DNA from: JBKEBX01 sp047974615
GTDB taxonomy: Bacteria > Bacillota > Clostridia > Lachnospirales > CAMZNU01
Direction: 5' to 3'
Length of the DNA stretch: 9,311 nt
Assembly: GCA_047974615.1 (NCBI GenBank)
Contig: JBKECM010000105.1
Span: 1 to 9,311, forward strand
Part shown: one piece after another, positions 1-7,151 of the stretch
Numbering within the stretch: the first letter of the stretch is position 1
How the letters are laid out: the number at the start of each line of letters is the position of its first letter
Notes under the pieces: generated by a model
The model's input: the letters and a program-made list of their open reading frames with translations, nothing else
Database searches by the model: none
Told to the model about the DNA's origin: nothing
Program-made: the position numbers and the translations under genes

Positions 1-206
1 CCATTTTCATATCGGAATTTTCACTACGTGAAAACGACTTCGTCGCCCTTGTTCGTCGGGTTCTTTACAAAACAACGGCTTTGCGACTTTTGACAAAACT
101 GTGGAAATGGCGTCTTTTTGCCATTTCAGGCGTTTGTCAAAAATATGAAAATTTGATTTTTTCTTTTGCAATGTGCCATTTTTTGAATTTTGCAACGTTG
201 CCATTT
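1..206. repeat. GC-richer intergenic-type repeat element, left end outside the window
   Basis: This stretch differs sharply from its surroundings: the first 120 bases hold 51 G or C, while positions 241-360 hold 28. It is dense in small inverted repeats (18-24 with 28-34, 35-38 with 42-45, 88-97 with 133-142, 104-111 with 120-127). It also has a short direct repeat TTCGTCG (40-46 and 52-58) and four CCATTT motifs. Both strands stay open across it, including a minus-strand frame from 204 down to 7 beginning MATLQNSKNGTLQKKK. That kind of low-complexity Lys/Phe-rich frame is typical of dispersed repeats rather than real proteins. The right border is placed near 206, where the peptidase-like coding sequence and the low GC begin; the left border is not visible. 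Repeat status is inferred from composition and structure, since no second copy lies in the window. Confidence 0.55.
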
Positions 207-491
207 GTAAATTACGAGCAATTAAAACTTTCGATAGAACTAATAGAAAAAATAATTAACGTTTATGAAAATGATTATATACCTACTTTTAAATTTAAAG
301 GGCCTCTTTATTTATCAAAATACGATTTATATTGGGATCCGAAAATATACCCTGATGTTTATACAAAAATTGAAGCAATACAAATTTATACTGATGGCAA
401 AAGGAGTATATTGGAAATTGCTGACCTTGTTGATTTAGATTTTGAGTTTGTATTAGAATTTTACAAAACTATTGAGAAAATTGAATTTTAA
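3..491 (+). CDS. C-terminal part of a DUF4910-type aminopeptidase-like protein, 5' end outside the window and replaced by repeat sequence
   Basis: The frame is open from the left edge to the TAA at 489-491. Only the part from about 207 looks like a conserved protein. It holds a helical stretch beginning VNYEQLKLSIELI, a GPLYLSKYDLYWDP segment, and a small winged-helix-like tail containing DGKRSILEIADLVDLDFEFV. From memory this arrangement matches the C-terminus of DUF4910 (M28-like aminopeptidase-fold) proteins, which end in a winged-helix domain; the match was not searched. Family members are usually around 400 residues, so only about 95 residues of the real gene are visible, and the metal-binding core expected upstream is absent. 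Positions 3-206 of the frame translate GC-richer repeat DNA into a peptide with no family resemblance. A TTG at 81 could serve as a start but has no convincing ribosome binding site. The gene is probably a disrupted remnant, or a fusion if the frame continues leftward. The downstream neighbour rng is convergent. Confidence 0.5.
   Translation: MFISEFSLRENDFVALVRRVLYKTTALRLLTKLWKWRLFAISGVCQKYENLIFSFAMCHFLNFATLPFVNYEQLKLSIELIEKIINVYENDYIPTFKFKGPLYLSKYDLYWDPKIYPDVYTKIEAIQIYTDGKRSILEIADLVDLDFEFVLEFYKTIEKIEF
88..142. other. Nested stem-loop within the left-edge repeat
   Basis: A 10-bp outer inverted repeat, TTTTGACAAA (88-97) with TTTGTCAAAA (133-142), encloses an 8-bp inner one, GAAATGGC (104-111) with GCCATTTC (120-127), around an 8-base loop. 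Both arms are perfect. The two stacked stems would fold in DNA or RNA on either strand. No T tract follows, so it is not a usual intrinsic terminator. It is more likely a structural core of the repeat. Confidence 0.6.
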
Positions 492-599
492 CATGAAACA
501 TACTTTGCATTTCTTAGGACTTCTTGACCATACATTATGACAAAAAAATAGTGTATTTTAGGCTTTGCCAATTATTTTAAAATTTAATTTAAATCTAAA

Positions 600-639
600 A
601 AAGCTGTAAAAAAATAATAAATTATTTTTTTACAGCTTT
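600..639 (-). terminator. Long hairpin terminator at the end of the radical SAM-DUF2344-rng operon
   Basis: Positions 600-618 and 621-639 form a perfect 19-bp inverted repeat, with a GCTGT/ACAGC base and an A/T-only upper stem. Read on the minus strand, the closing arm runs into six T residues, as expected for an intrinsic terminator of the operon ending at 772. On the plus strand the T tail is only three bases, so termination of the convergent gene ending at 491 is possible but weaker. The rest of the 492-771 gap shows only AT-rich sequence. Confidence 0.7.
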
Positions 640-771
640 CGAAGAAATAATTTGAAATTAGGGTGGTTGGTATTCAAATACATTCTTCGATACATAAAGT
701 ACTATAATAGTTTACCACAAAATTAAAATTTAAACAAGTTTTTAGTAAATATATATAAATATTTTAAAGTT

Positions 772-2163
772 TTAACCTAAAACCTTGATTTCATAAAAAT
801 CATTATAAAAGTTTTTATCAATTATAATCTCTATTTCAAAACCAAATTTTTCTTTCACAATATCTAGTAAAAATAAATTTTCTTTTTTAAGAGACATTCC
901 AGTACATTCACTTACATATATAGCAAATTTCTTATTTGTAGTATTTTCGCCATACCAAAAAAATTTACGAAAAATTTTATCACACAAAAAATTAATATCA
1001 AAAACATAACCTTGCCCATTACAGTTTGGACATTTTTTTGTATTCATTTCCTTTAAAGAACCTAAATCTTTTTTACGTGTAAGTTGCAAAAGAAAAAGAT
1101 TTGTCAAAGCATCAAAGGACATTTGCTTGCTATCAAACTTTAACAGTTCCCTTATTTTACTTTCTAAAAAAACAATATTTTCCTTATCACTTAAATTTAT
1201 TAAATCAATTAAAATTATACCCGATAAATTTCGTAAACGTATTTCTTTAAAGGATACTTCTAAAGCTTCGATATTTGTTTTTAAACTTGCCTTTTCTTGG
1301 TTTTTAGCACCAATAAATTTACCAGAATTTACATCAATAAAAACAGCACTTTCTGTTTCTTCAATATAAATATAACCACCTGACTTTAGCCATACTTTTT
1401 TATTAAAAAGTTTTTCAATCTTATCTTGTATAGTAAAATCAATAACCATATCATTACTTAAAGTAAGTTTTTTATCTTCCATTTTTTCTAATAAAATTTC
1501 ATATATATCGTTACTATTTGTTATTATTTCATTAACATCTATTGCTTTATTATATATTTCTTTAGATATTGCATTTTCAATTAATAATGTTGGTGGAAAT
1601 AAATAACTTGTATTTTCTATTAATTTGTTCATTTTATTTACAAGTAAATCATATTCTGCTTTTATTTCATCTATATTTTTATTAGAACTAGCTGTCCGAA
1701 AAAGCAAGCAATGACCGTCTTGTAAAAACTCATAAAAACCTTTAAGTCTTTCCCTTTCTACTTTGCTTTTAATTGATTTTGAAATACGTATTTCTTTTTG
1801 CCTCTTTTGGAAAAAATGTAAAAACCCTTTATTCCATAAAGTAAATTCAGTAGTAGCTTTAGCAACTTTATCATGAGTACTATTTTTAACTATTTCAACT
1901 ATTATCTTACTACCTTCAGTTATATTTTTTTCTTTAAATATAGATTCTTTACTATCTTTCATATCAATAAAACAGTTTTGATTTTCTCCAATTTTAACAA
2001 AACAAAATTGTTTATTTACTATTTTTTCAACTCTACCTAAATATATATTGCCAACTATATTAGGGTTACTTTTATCAAGAATAGATACATCAATTATTTC
2101 GTTATTTTCTAAAAGTACAAGTTTAACTTTATTAGTATAAGTATCAATTAAAAGTTTTTTCAT
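772..2163 (-). CDS. rng: Ribonuclease E/G family endoribonuclease (RNase G type)
   Basis: This is an endoribonuclease of the RNase E/G family, which cuts single-stranded AU-rich RNA in rRNA maturation and mRNA decay in the cytoplasm. The 463 residues match the size of RNase G and lack the long C-terminal scaffold of RNase E. An S1-like RNA-binding region lies around residues 36-105 (GNIYLGRVEKIV, FVKIG). The 5'-sensor region carries FRTASS near 155. The DNase I-like catalytic core has the two metal-ligand aspartates in FIDVNSG (D277) and GIILIDLINLSD (D320), with TNIEA between them and LTRKK near 361. The Zn-link dimerisation motif is CPNCNGQG (C378, C381). All key residues are present. The ATG at 2163 follows an AAGGTGAT ribosome binding site (2166-2173) that overlaps the stop codon of the upstream DUF2344 gene, so translational coupling is likely. 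It is the last gene of the operon and ends about 130 bases before a hairpin terminator. Confidence 0.93.
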   Translation of the reverse strand: MKKLLIDTYTNKVKLVLLENNEIIDVSILDKSNPNIVGNIYLGRVEKIVNKQFCFVKIGENQNCFIDMKDSKESIFKEKNITEGSKIIVEIVKNSTHDKVAKATTEFTLWNKGFLHFFQKRQKEIRISKSIKSKVERERLKGFYEFLQDGHCLLFRTASSNKNIDEIKAEYDLLVNKMNKLIENTSYLFPPTLLIENAISKEIYNKAIDVNEIITNSNDIYEILLEKMEDKKLTLSNDMVIDFTIQDKIEKLFNKKVWLKSGGYIYIEETESAVFIDVNSGKFIGAKNQEKASLKTNIEALEVSFKEIRLRNLSGIILIDLINLSDKENIVFLESKIRELLKFDSKQMSFDALTNLFLLQLTRKKDLGSLKEMNTKKCPNCNGQGYVFDINFLCDKIFRKFFWYGENTTNKKFAIYVSECTGMSLKKENLFLLDIVKEKFGFEIEIIIDKNFYNDFYEIKVLG

Positions 2164-2171
2164 ACATCACC

Positions 2172-2843
2172 TTAGTTAAGTCTTATTAATTTTTCGTTAC
2201 AATCAAACATATACATTTCAAGTCGTGTAATATGAACTTTATTTATATCGATTTCAACCTTAAGTTCCTTACAAATTATTTCAATTATAATCTCTGGCTT
2301 TAAATTTTTTATACTTCCAGAAGCGATTTTAACATCAATAACATTTTCACTTAATTGCTTTATTTCATAGATATCTTCTTTTACGTTTATTACCTTTTCT
2401 ACACCCTTTTTGCTTATTTTAGTATAAAGTATCTCCTCACGATTAAAAATCTTTAAAACATCACTTAAATTGAAATCTAAAGGAAAACTTATTTTATAAT
2501 CAGATGCAATAAGAAGAGCAGCAGAATTTTTTTCATATTGGTCATATATTTTACCACTTGTAACAAACATACCACAAGGCATAACTTTATTTAAAGATTT
2601 AATAACAAAATTAATATCAAGCTCATTTTCTAAAACAATATCAAAATAATCTCCAACAGTCTCATAACCAAGTGATAATGGTTGTGCAAAAGCTACAAGC
2701 TGATGAGGATTAAACCCTTCTGAATATGCAATAGGCAATTTAGCTCTATTTATAGTTCTTTGTAAAAGTTTAAGTAAATCAAGATGACCTATAAATTTCA
2801 TTTTATCAATCTTAGAAAATTTTAGTCTATATTTTTTTCTCAA
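2172..2843 (-). CDS. DUF2344 / TIGR03936 radical SAM-linked protein
   Basis: This protein of unknown function belongs to the family found beside, or fused to, TIGR03960-type radical SAM proteins. The diagnostic N-terminus reads KYRLKFSKIDKMKFIGHLDL, followed by a LLQRTINRAKLPIAYSEGFN segment and then PLSLGYETVGDYFDI. I place the start at the TTG at 2841-2843, giving 223 residues. That codon is preceded by GGAGG at 2852-2856 with 8-base spacing, and homologues begin right before the KYRLKF motif. A longer frame from a GTG at 2873 exists, but it adds ten residues unlike the family and lacks a well-placed ribosome binding site. With the TTG start the gene overlaps the end of the radical SAM gene by 17 bases, and it is followed after 8 bases by rng. 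No catalytic motif is visible; a partner or substrate-binding role for the radical SAM enzyme is inferred from the invariant pairing. Confidence 0.88.
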   Translation of the reverse strand: MRKKYRLKFSKIDKMKFIGHLDLLKLLQRTINRAKLPIAYSEGFNPHQLVAFAQPLSLGYETVGDYFDIVLENELDINFVIKSLNKVMPCGMFVTSGKIYDQYEKNSAALLIASDYKISFPLDFNLSDVLKIFNREEILYTKISKKGVEKVINVKEDIYEIKQLSENVIDVKIASGSIKNLKPEIIIEIICKELKVEIDINKVHITRLEMYMFDCNEKLIRLN

Positions 2844-4671
2844 AGCACACACCTCCACCAAACTTTGCAGCACCGCAGTTTACACATTTTTCACGACAAT
2901 TAGGTGTAGTAGTATTACCTAAGGCTTTTTCCATTTCTTCTATAAAAAATGATTTTTTAACACCAATATCAATTATATCCCAAGGTAAAACTTCTTCAAA
3001 TGAACGGTTACGCGTTGTATAGAAGTCAAGTGATAAACCTGCCATCTCAATAGCCTTAAGCCACAAATCATAACTAAAATGTTCACTCCAACCATCAAAT
3101 CTTGCACCTAAATTATATGCATTGAGAATAACTTGTCCTGTTTTTCTATCTCCACGAGCTAAAATACCTTCTATTAAGCTTTGTCCTGCATCGTGATAGT
3201 TATATTTAACTTGTCTAGCTTTAAAAGTTTTTTTAATATGTCTTTGCTTTTCCATAAATACTTCATATGTATCTTGCCCATGCCATTGAAAAGCAGTAAA
3301 AGCTTTAGGAATAAAGCAAGATGTACTAGTTACGATACTTACTGGTATACCTCTATCAGGTTTTGGAATTTCAAAAAATTTATGTACTACCTTTTCGCTA
3401 AGTTCAACTATACCAGTTAAATCTTCTTGTTTTTCCGTTGGTAGTCCAATAATAAAATAAAGCTTAACTCTTCTCCACCCACCATCAAAGGCCATTTTAC
3501 AACCATTAAGTATTTCATCTTCAGAAATATTTTTGTTAATTACATCTCTCATTCTTTGTGTACCAGCTTCAGGTGCAAAAGTTAAACTTGATTTTCTAAC
3601 CTCTTGAATTTTTTGCATTAAATCGAGATTAAAAGCATCAACTCTTAAGCTAGGTAGTTGAATATTAACCTTTTCATCTTTAAGTTTATCTATTAAATCA
3701 TCGGCTAAGTTTTTAATATCCCTATAGTCAGAAGTAGATAAAGAAACAAGTGACACTTCTTCATATCCCGTAGACTCAATTAAATCGCAACAGGATTGAA
3801 TAACCGTATCTTTAGATTTTTCTCTAGTAGGTCTATATACATAACCTGCTTGACAAAATCTGCAACCTCTTATACACCCTCTGAACACTTCAACAGTAGC
3901 TCTATCATGTACCATCTCAAGTAAAGGCATAAGTTGTTTTGAAGGTTTAAAAACAGTATCCAAATCATCAACAATAACCTTTTTAACGACATCAGGAGCT
4001 TTATAAAAAGTTTTTTTATGTTCTTTTATAGTATTATCATCATTATATATTTCTTCATAAAACTTCGGTACATATACGCCTTCAATTTGACATACCTTTT
4101 CTAAAAATTCATTTCTTGAACCTTTATTTTTTTTATGCTCTTTATATAAATCCATAATTTCATAAATTTTAACTTCACCTTCACCTATGTAAAACATATC
4201 AACAAAATTAGCTAAAGGCTGTGGGTTGTATGCACAAGGCCCACCTGCTATAACAAAAGGAGCATTTTCATCTCTATCTTTATTTAAAATCTCTATTCCA
4301 CCAAGATTTAATATGTTTAAAATATTTGTATAGCATAACTCATATTGTAAAGTAAAGCCAAGAAAATCAAATTCATCTAAAGATGAACCAGTCTCAATAG
4401 AAAATAATTTTTCATTTTTTTCTTTTAAAATGTCTTCAAGGTCTTTTGTAGGTGCAAAAACTCTTTCGCAAAAAGTATCTTCTCTTTCGTTAAGCATAAA
4501 ATATAAAATTTGAGTACCTATATGACTCATACCAATATCATAAACATCAGGAAACGAAAAACAAAAACGTATATCAACCTCATCAATATCTTTGTTTACA
4601 GCATTTATTTCATTACCCACATATCTTGCAGGTTTTTCAATACTAAGTAAAATCTCATCACTAATTTTCAA
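2827..4671 (-). CDS. TIGR03960 family B12-binding-domain radical SAM protein
   Basis: This 614-residue protein has a cobalamin-binding-like N-terminal region (about residues 30-200: DVYDIGMSHIGTQILYFML, FLGFTLQYELCYTNIL, APFVIAGGPCAYNP, FYIGEGE). The radical SAM core follows (about 255-480), with the 4Fe-4S ligands C266, C270 and C273 in FRGCIRGCRFCQAGYVYRP, and downstream FAPEAGTQRMRDVINKN and RVKLYFIIGLPTE. A C-terminal region of unknown role ends in a Cys-rich tail (C592, C596, C599, C609). It should use S-adenosylmethionine radical chemistry; the substrate is unknown. The start is a TTG at 4669-4671, ten bases after AAGGAAGG (4682-4689); the next in-frame Met is near residue 48, too far into the conserved domain. 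A promoter lies just upstream. It leads an operon with the DUF2344 partner and rng, whose order suggests a link to RNA or ribosome function, but that is inference. Confidence 0.92.
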   Translation of the reverse strand: MKISDEILLSIEKPARYVGNEINAVNKDIDEVDIRFCFSFPDVYDIGMSHIGTQILYFMLNEREDTFCERVFAPTKDLEDILKEKNEKLFSIETGSSLDEFDFLGFTLQYELCYTNILNILNLGGIEILNKDRDENAPFVIAGGPCAYNPQPLANFVDMFYIGEGEVKIYEIMDLYKEHKKNKGSRNEFLEKVCQIEGVYVPKFYEEIYNDDNTIKEHKKTFYKAPDVVKKVIVDDLDTVFKPSKQLMPLLEMVHDRATVEVFRGCIRGCRFCQAGYVYRPTREKSKDTVIQSCCDLIESTGYEEVSLVSLSTSDYRDIKNLADDLIDKLKDEKVNIQLPSLRVDAFNLDLMQKIQEVRKSSLTFAPEAGTQRMRDVINKNISEDEILNGCKMAFDGGWRRVKLYFIIGLPTEKQEDLTGIVELSEKVVHKFFEIPKPDRGIPVSIVTSTSCFIPKAFTAFQWHGQDTYEVFMEKQRHIKKTFKARQVKYNYHDAGQSLIEGILARGDRKTGQVILNAYNLGARFDGWSEHFSYDLWLKAIEMAGLSLDFYTTRNRSFEEVLPWDIIDIGVKKSFFIEEMEKALGNTTTPNCREKCVNCGAAKFGGGVCFEKKI

Positions 4672-4698
4672 AATATAAAATCCTTCCTTAATTAATAA

Positions 4699-4784
4699 AA
4701 GCTATTGTATATAAAACATAAAATTAATGGCAATATTGGCTTAAGTTATTACCACTTCTTTTATCTTTACCATATCAATAGCTT
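4699..4784. repeat. Separated 9-bp inverted repeat flanking the operon promoter
   Basis: AAGCTATTG at 4699-4707 is the exact reverse complement of CAATAGCTT at 4776-4784. One arm covers the -10 box of the predicted promoter and the other lies about 45 bases upstream of the -35 box. Such spacing could serve a DNA-looping regulator, but a 9-bp chance match in AT-rich DNA is also plausible. Confidence 0.3.
4704..4733 (-). promoter_or_regulatory. Candidate sigma-A promoter of the radical SAM-DUF2344-rng operon
   Basis: Reading the minus strand, TTGCCA (4728-4733, five of six to TTGACA) is followed after 18 bases by TACAAT (4704-4709, five of six to TATAAT). Transcription would begin near 4697, leaving a leader of roughly 25 bases that includes the AAGGAAGG ribosome binding site. 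The -10 box overlaps one arm of the inverted repeat 4699-4707/4776-4784. Confidence 0.5.
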
Positions 4785-4808
4785 ATAAATTATTTGTAAT
4801 ATTTATAA

Positions 4809-4826
4809 AATAGGGTTATCCCCATT
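4809..4826 (-). terminator. Weak candidate terminator downstream of the GH144-like gene
   Basis: The 18 bases form a 7-bp stem (one G-T pair, GGG/CCC core) with a 4-base loop, read on the minus strand about 100 bases after the stop of the GH144-like gene. The sequence that follows is AT-rich but has no clean T run. Other small inverted repeats in 4672-4919 (for example 4905-4909 with 4912-4916) are shorter. This is the best hairpin separating the glucanase gene from the radical SAM operon. Confidence 0.3.
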
Positions 4827-4919
4827 AATTTCTAACTAAAATTTGCTTATAGTACATTCCAAATTTTAGGAATTTTTTCACTAGTCCTATTGCTCCAAAC
4901 AAACACTATTTATAGTTAT

Positions 4920-7016
4920 TTATTCTTCCGTTACTTCTAACGCTTCTGGCTCAATTTCAGACTCATCAGTATCACTATTATATACATCACTTAGGCTTGT
5001 TAAAACTGTAGTTGATGATAATGTGTCATACGAATATTTTTGGAATCCTAATTTTTCAAGCCCTGTAATTATATATTCATTTTCCATAGATAATTTCCAA
5101 ATCATATCACTTTTATAGTTTGCAAACATAGTAAGTGTTAGACCTTTTTCGGGAGCATTATAGCTGGCAGATGTCCAATTATCTGTTACATCAAAAGCAG
5201 AATAAAGTCCGTAATTACCTTTTAAAAACTTCATATTACCGTAGTTTCTTAAGGCAATAATAGCCGCTTCTGGATAAAAGTTAATACTACTTAAAGATGA
5301 ATATACTGGAACAGTTCCATCATATACATGAATACTATTTGTATATCCTGAAGGTGCTGAACCATGATTAGAAACATAGCCATCTCTCATATCAGAAGAA
5401 CTAAGCCCCCAGCCTATAGCATAGCTTGGGTATTCTTCTATTTTACTATCACTAAATGCTTTTGAAGAATAAGTGGCAACTTTAGAGTTATTATACCAAT
5501 CCATTCCTTTTTGATCTATTAAATCTTTAAAATTCACAAAAGATTGTGCATATAAATGACCTACTAAAGAACCATCCCATGTATGAACAAAATTATCAAA
5601 ACCACCATAGGTGCCTTCATGTCTTTCCATAGAGTAGTAGGAATTAAACCCTATGCTACCTTCAGAAAAACCTTCTGCTAAAATATATACAAGTAACTGA
5701 CCTTCATATTTTTTAATCATATTAAAATAACCGTTATCAACTGAATATTCATTATAAAAATATTTACCATCTTCCCCTGTAAAATAAAAATTCCATTTAA
5801 CTTTTTTGCATATTTCAATAGCTTCATTTTCTATATCACCACCAAAATAACTACCTGCAATTAAAATAGCAGTTAACAGTTGTGATGTGTCGGTTAAATT
5901 CACATTTTGATTAGGTACTGCCTCACCTGTTTCAACGTAATACTTACTATAGTAAGCACCATTATGTGAGCTTAAATTTTCTATAGTGCTTAAAGTACCT
6001 ACCACCCTTTGAAAACCTAAATAAGGGTCAACCCAGCCATTTTCTATACCAACAATCGTAGAAATAAGTGAATATGCTATAGAATTTATATCAGTAGTAT
6101 CACCTAGATATGTATTTGTTGCAAAACTAGGTACAAGTCCATATCCATTTGATGTCAAATCATCGTTTACATTATTCCAAAAATAATCAAAAGATTTTTC
6201 AGCCTCATTTGATATTAAAATATCATTTGAGGTATCTTTTGTGAAAAAATGACCAAATCTACCATAGTTTTCAATTCCATCATTGACTTGCATATTAGAA
6301 ACGAAAGTCCTAATAGCCATTTGACGATTTTCAATATACAATTTTGTATTTTTATGATTTTCGGTAATTATATCCCCATTAAAGATAGGCTCAAACTCTT
6401 TACTATCATTTCTAACTAAAGTTCTTAAGCCATACATAGCAAATTCATCATAAGTTATAGAAATCGACATTTCTTCAAAGACTAAATTTACAACAGTTCC
6501 TTCAATAGAAAACTTTGAATTTATAATATATTGTTTAATTGTAGGTGTTTTAGTAACGTTTATATATTTAAGTTTTGAAAATTTTAAAGAATCATCTAGG
6601 CTAATCTTAATATCAATAGGCACACCGTTCTCTACGACAACCTTTTTAGGAATAATGTACTTCCCACCTTTTTCTGTAAACACTTCAACCACAAAATAAT
6701 ATGTACCTTCTAAAATCTCACTACTATTTACAAATTTAACTCCTTCACCATCTCTGTATGCATCATCAAAGGAGTATTTGCTTCTATATATGGTAATTTC
6801 CTCATCAATTTCTACATCATCATCAAAAATAAACACAATAGAAGATCTTTCGTTTCCTCCCACTGTTGAGGACACACGAAACTTAACACCTTCTATATAT
6901 GTTTGTAAATTTTCATTATTGTCAGCCATAAAATAATCTATTTCACCACTAATTACATAAGTTAAAACTAACATAATTATAAAAAGAATACTTAAAATAT
7001 AATTAATAAAACGCAT
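4920..7016 (-). CDS. Exported GH144-like (PF10091 'glucoamylase'-domain) glycoside hydrolase with a novel N-terminal region
   Basis: This 698-residue protein starts with a signal peptide or uncleaved anchor (hydrophobic residues about 5-23, no lipobox Cys), so it acts outside the membrane. Residues about 30-265 are beta-rich and unassigned. Residues about 270-650 resemble the PF10091 alpha/alpha barrel shared by GH144 beta-1,2-glucanases and the related domain of cyclic beta-1,2-glucan synthases. The supporting motifs are FDYFWN (276-281), DINSIAYSLISTIVGIENGW (309-328), LTDTSQLLTAILIAG (374-388), YEGQLLVYILAEG (437-449, with the family's conserved Glu at 438), AIGWGLSSSDMRDGY (533-547), DGTVPVYSSLSSINFYPEAA (566-585) and MFANYKSDMIWKL (630-642). 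The tail is acidic. The ATG follows GGAGG (7021-7025) at a short 4-base spacing, with a strong promoter upstream. The substrate is not provable here: beta-1,2-glucan is the family precedent. No transporter or other sugar gene lies nearby. Confidence 0.75.
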   Translation of the reverse strand: MRFINYILSILFIIMLVLTYVISGEIDYFMADNNENLQTYIEGVKFRVSSTVGGNERSSIVFIFDDDVEIDEEITIYRSKYSFDDAYRDGEGVKFVNSSEILEGTYYFVVEVFTEKGGKYIIPKKVVVENGVPIDIKISLDDSLKFSKLKYINVTKTPTIKQYIINSKFSIEGTVVNLVFEEMSISITYDEFAMYGLRTLVRNDSKEFEPIFNGDIITENHKNTKLYIENRQMAIRTFVSNMQVNDGIENYGRFGHFFTKDTSNDILISNEAEKSFDYFWNNVNDDLTSNGYGLVPSFATNTYLGDTTDINSIAYSLISTIVGIENGWVDPYLGFQRVVGTLSTIENLSSHNGAYYSKYYVETGEAVPNQNVNLTDTSQLLTAILIAGSYFGGDIENEAIEICKKVKWNFYFTGEDGKYFYNEYSVDNGYFNMIKKYEGQLLVYILAEGFSEGSIGFNSYYSMERHEGTYGGFDNFVHTWDGSLVGHLYAQSFVNFKDLIDQKGMDWYNNSKVATYSSKAFSDSKIEEYPSYAIGWGLSSSDMRDGYVSNHGSAPSGYTNSIHVYDGTVPVYSSLSSINFYPEAAIIALRNYGNMKFLKGNYGLYSAFDVTDNWTSASYNAPEKGLTLTMFANYKSDMIWKLSMENEYIITGLEKLGFQKYSYDTLSSTTVLTSLSDVYNSDTDESEIEPEALEVTEE

Positions 7017-7064
7017 AAAGCCTCCAAATTAAACCCAATTATAAAACTTATATATTATATGTAC

Positions 7065-7093
7065 ATTATATCACATTTTATTTATATAAACAA
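7065..7093 (-). promoter_or_regulatory. Extended -10 sigma-A promoter of the GH144-like gene
   Basis: On the minus strand, TTGTTT (7088-7093) is followed after exactly 17 bases by a perfect TATAAT (7065-7070) preceded by TGA, which forms a TGn extended -10. Transcription would start near 7058, giving a leader of about 40 bases that ends in the GGAGG ribosome binding site. It lies between the alarmone synthetase stop and the glucanase start, so the glucanase is probably an independent unit. An A/T-only 7-bp inverted repeat (7130-7136 with 7145-7151) directly after the synthetase stop is too weak to call a terminator. Confidence 0.65.
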
Positions 7094-7151
7094 TAAAGAC
7101 AAATTATAATTTAAGTAAGAAATTATATATATTAATGAGCAGAAATTAATA

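Noticed and set aside
7..204. A 65-codon minus-strand frame at the left edge
   Set aside because: It lies in the GC-richer repeat, opposite an equally open plus frame, with no promoter or convincing ribosome binding site; treated as repeat DNA.
1127..1369. Plus-strand frame opposite rng
   Set aside because: It is antisense to conserved catalytic regions of rng and has no family resemblance.
3181..3420. Plus-strand frame opposite the radical SAM gene
   Set aside because: It is a shadow of a strongly conserved coding region and has no ribosome binding site.
4856..4878. Plus-strand ATTCC/GGAAT hairpin followed by six T residues
   Set aside because: It would terminate plus-strand transcription, but there is no plus-strand gene upstream; the 5-bp stem is weak.
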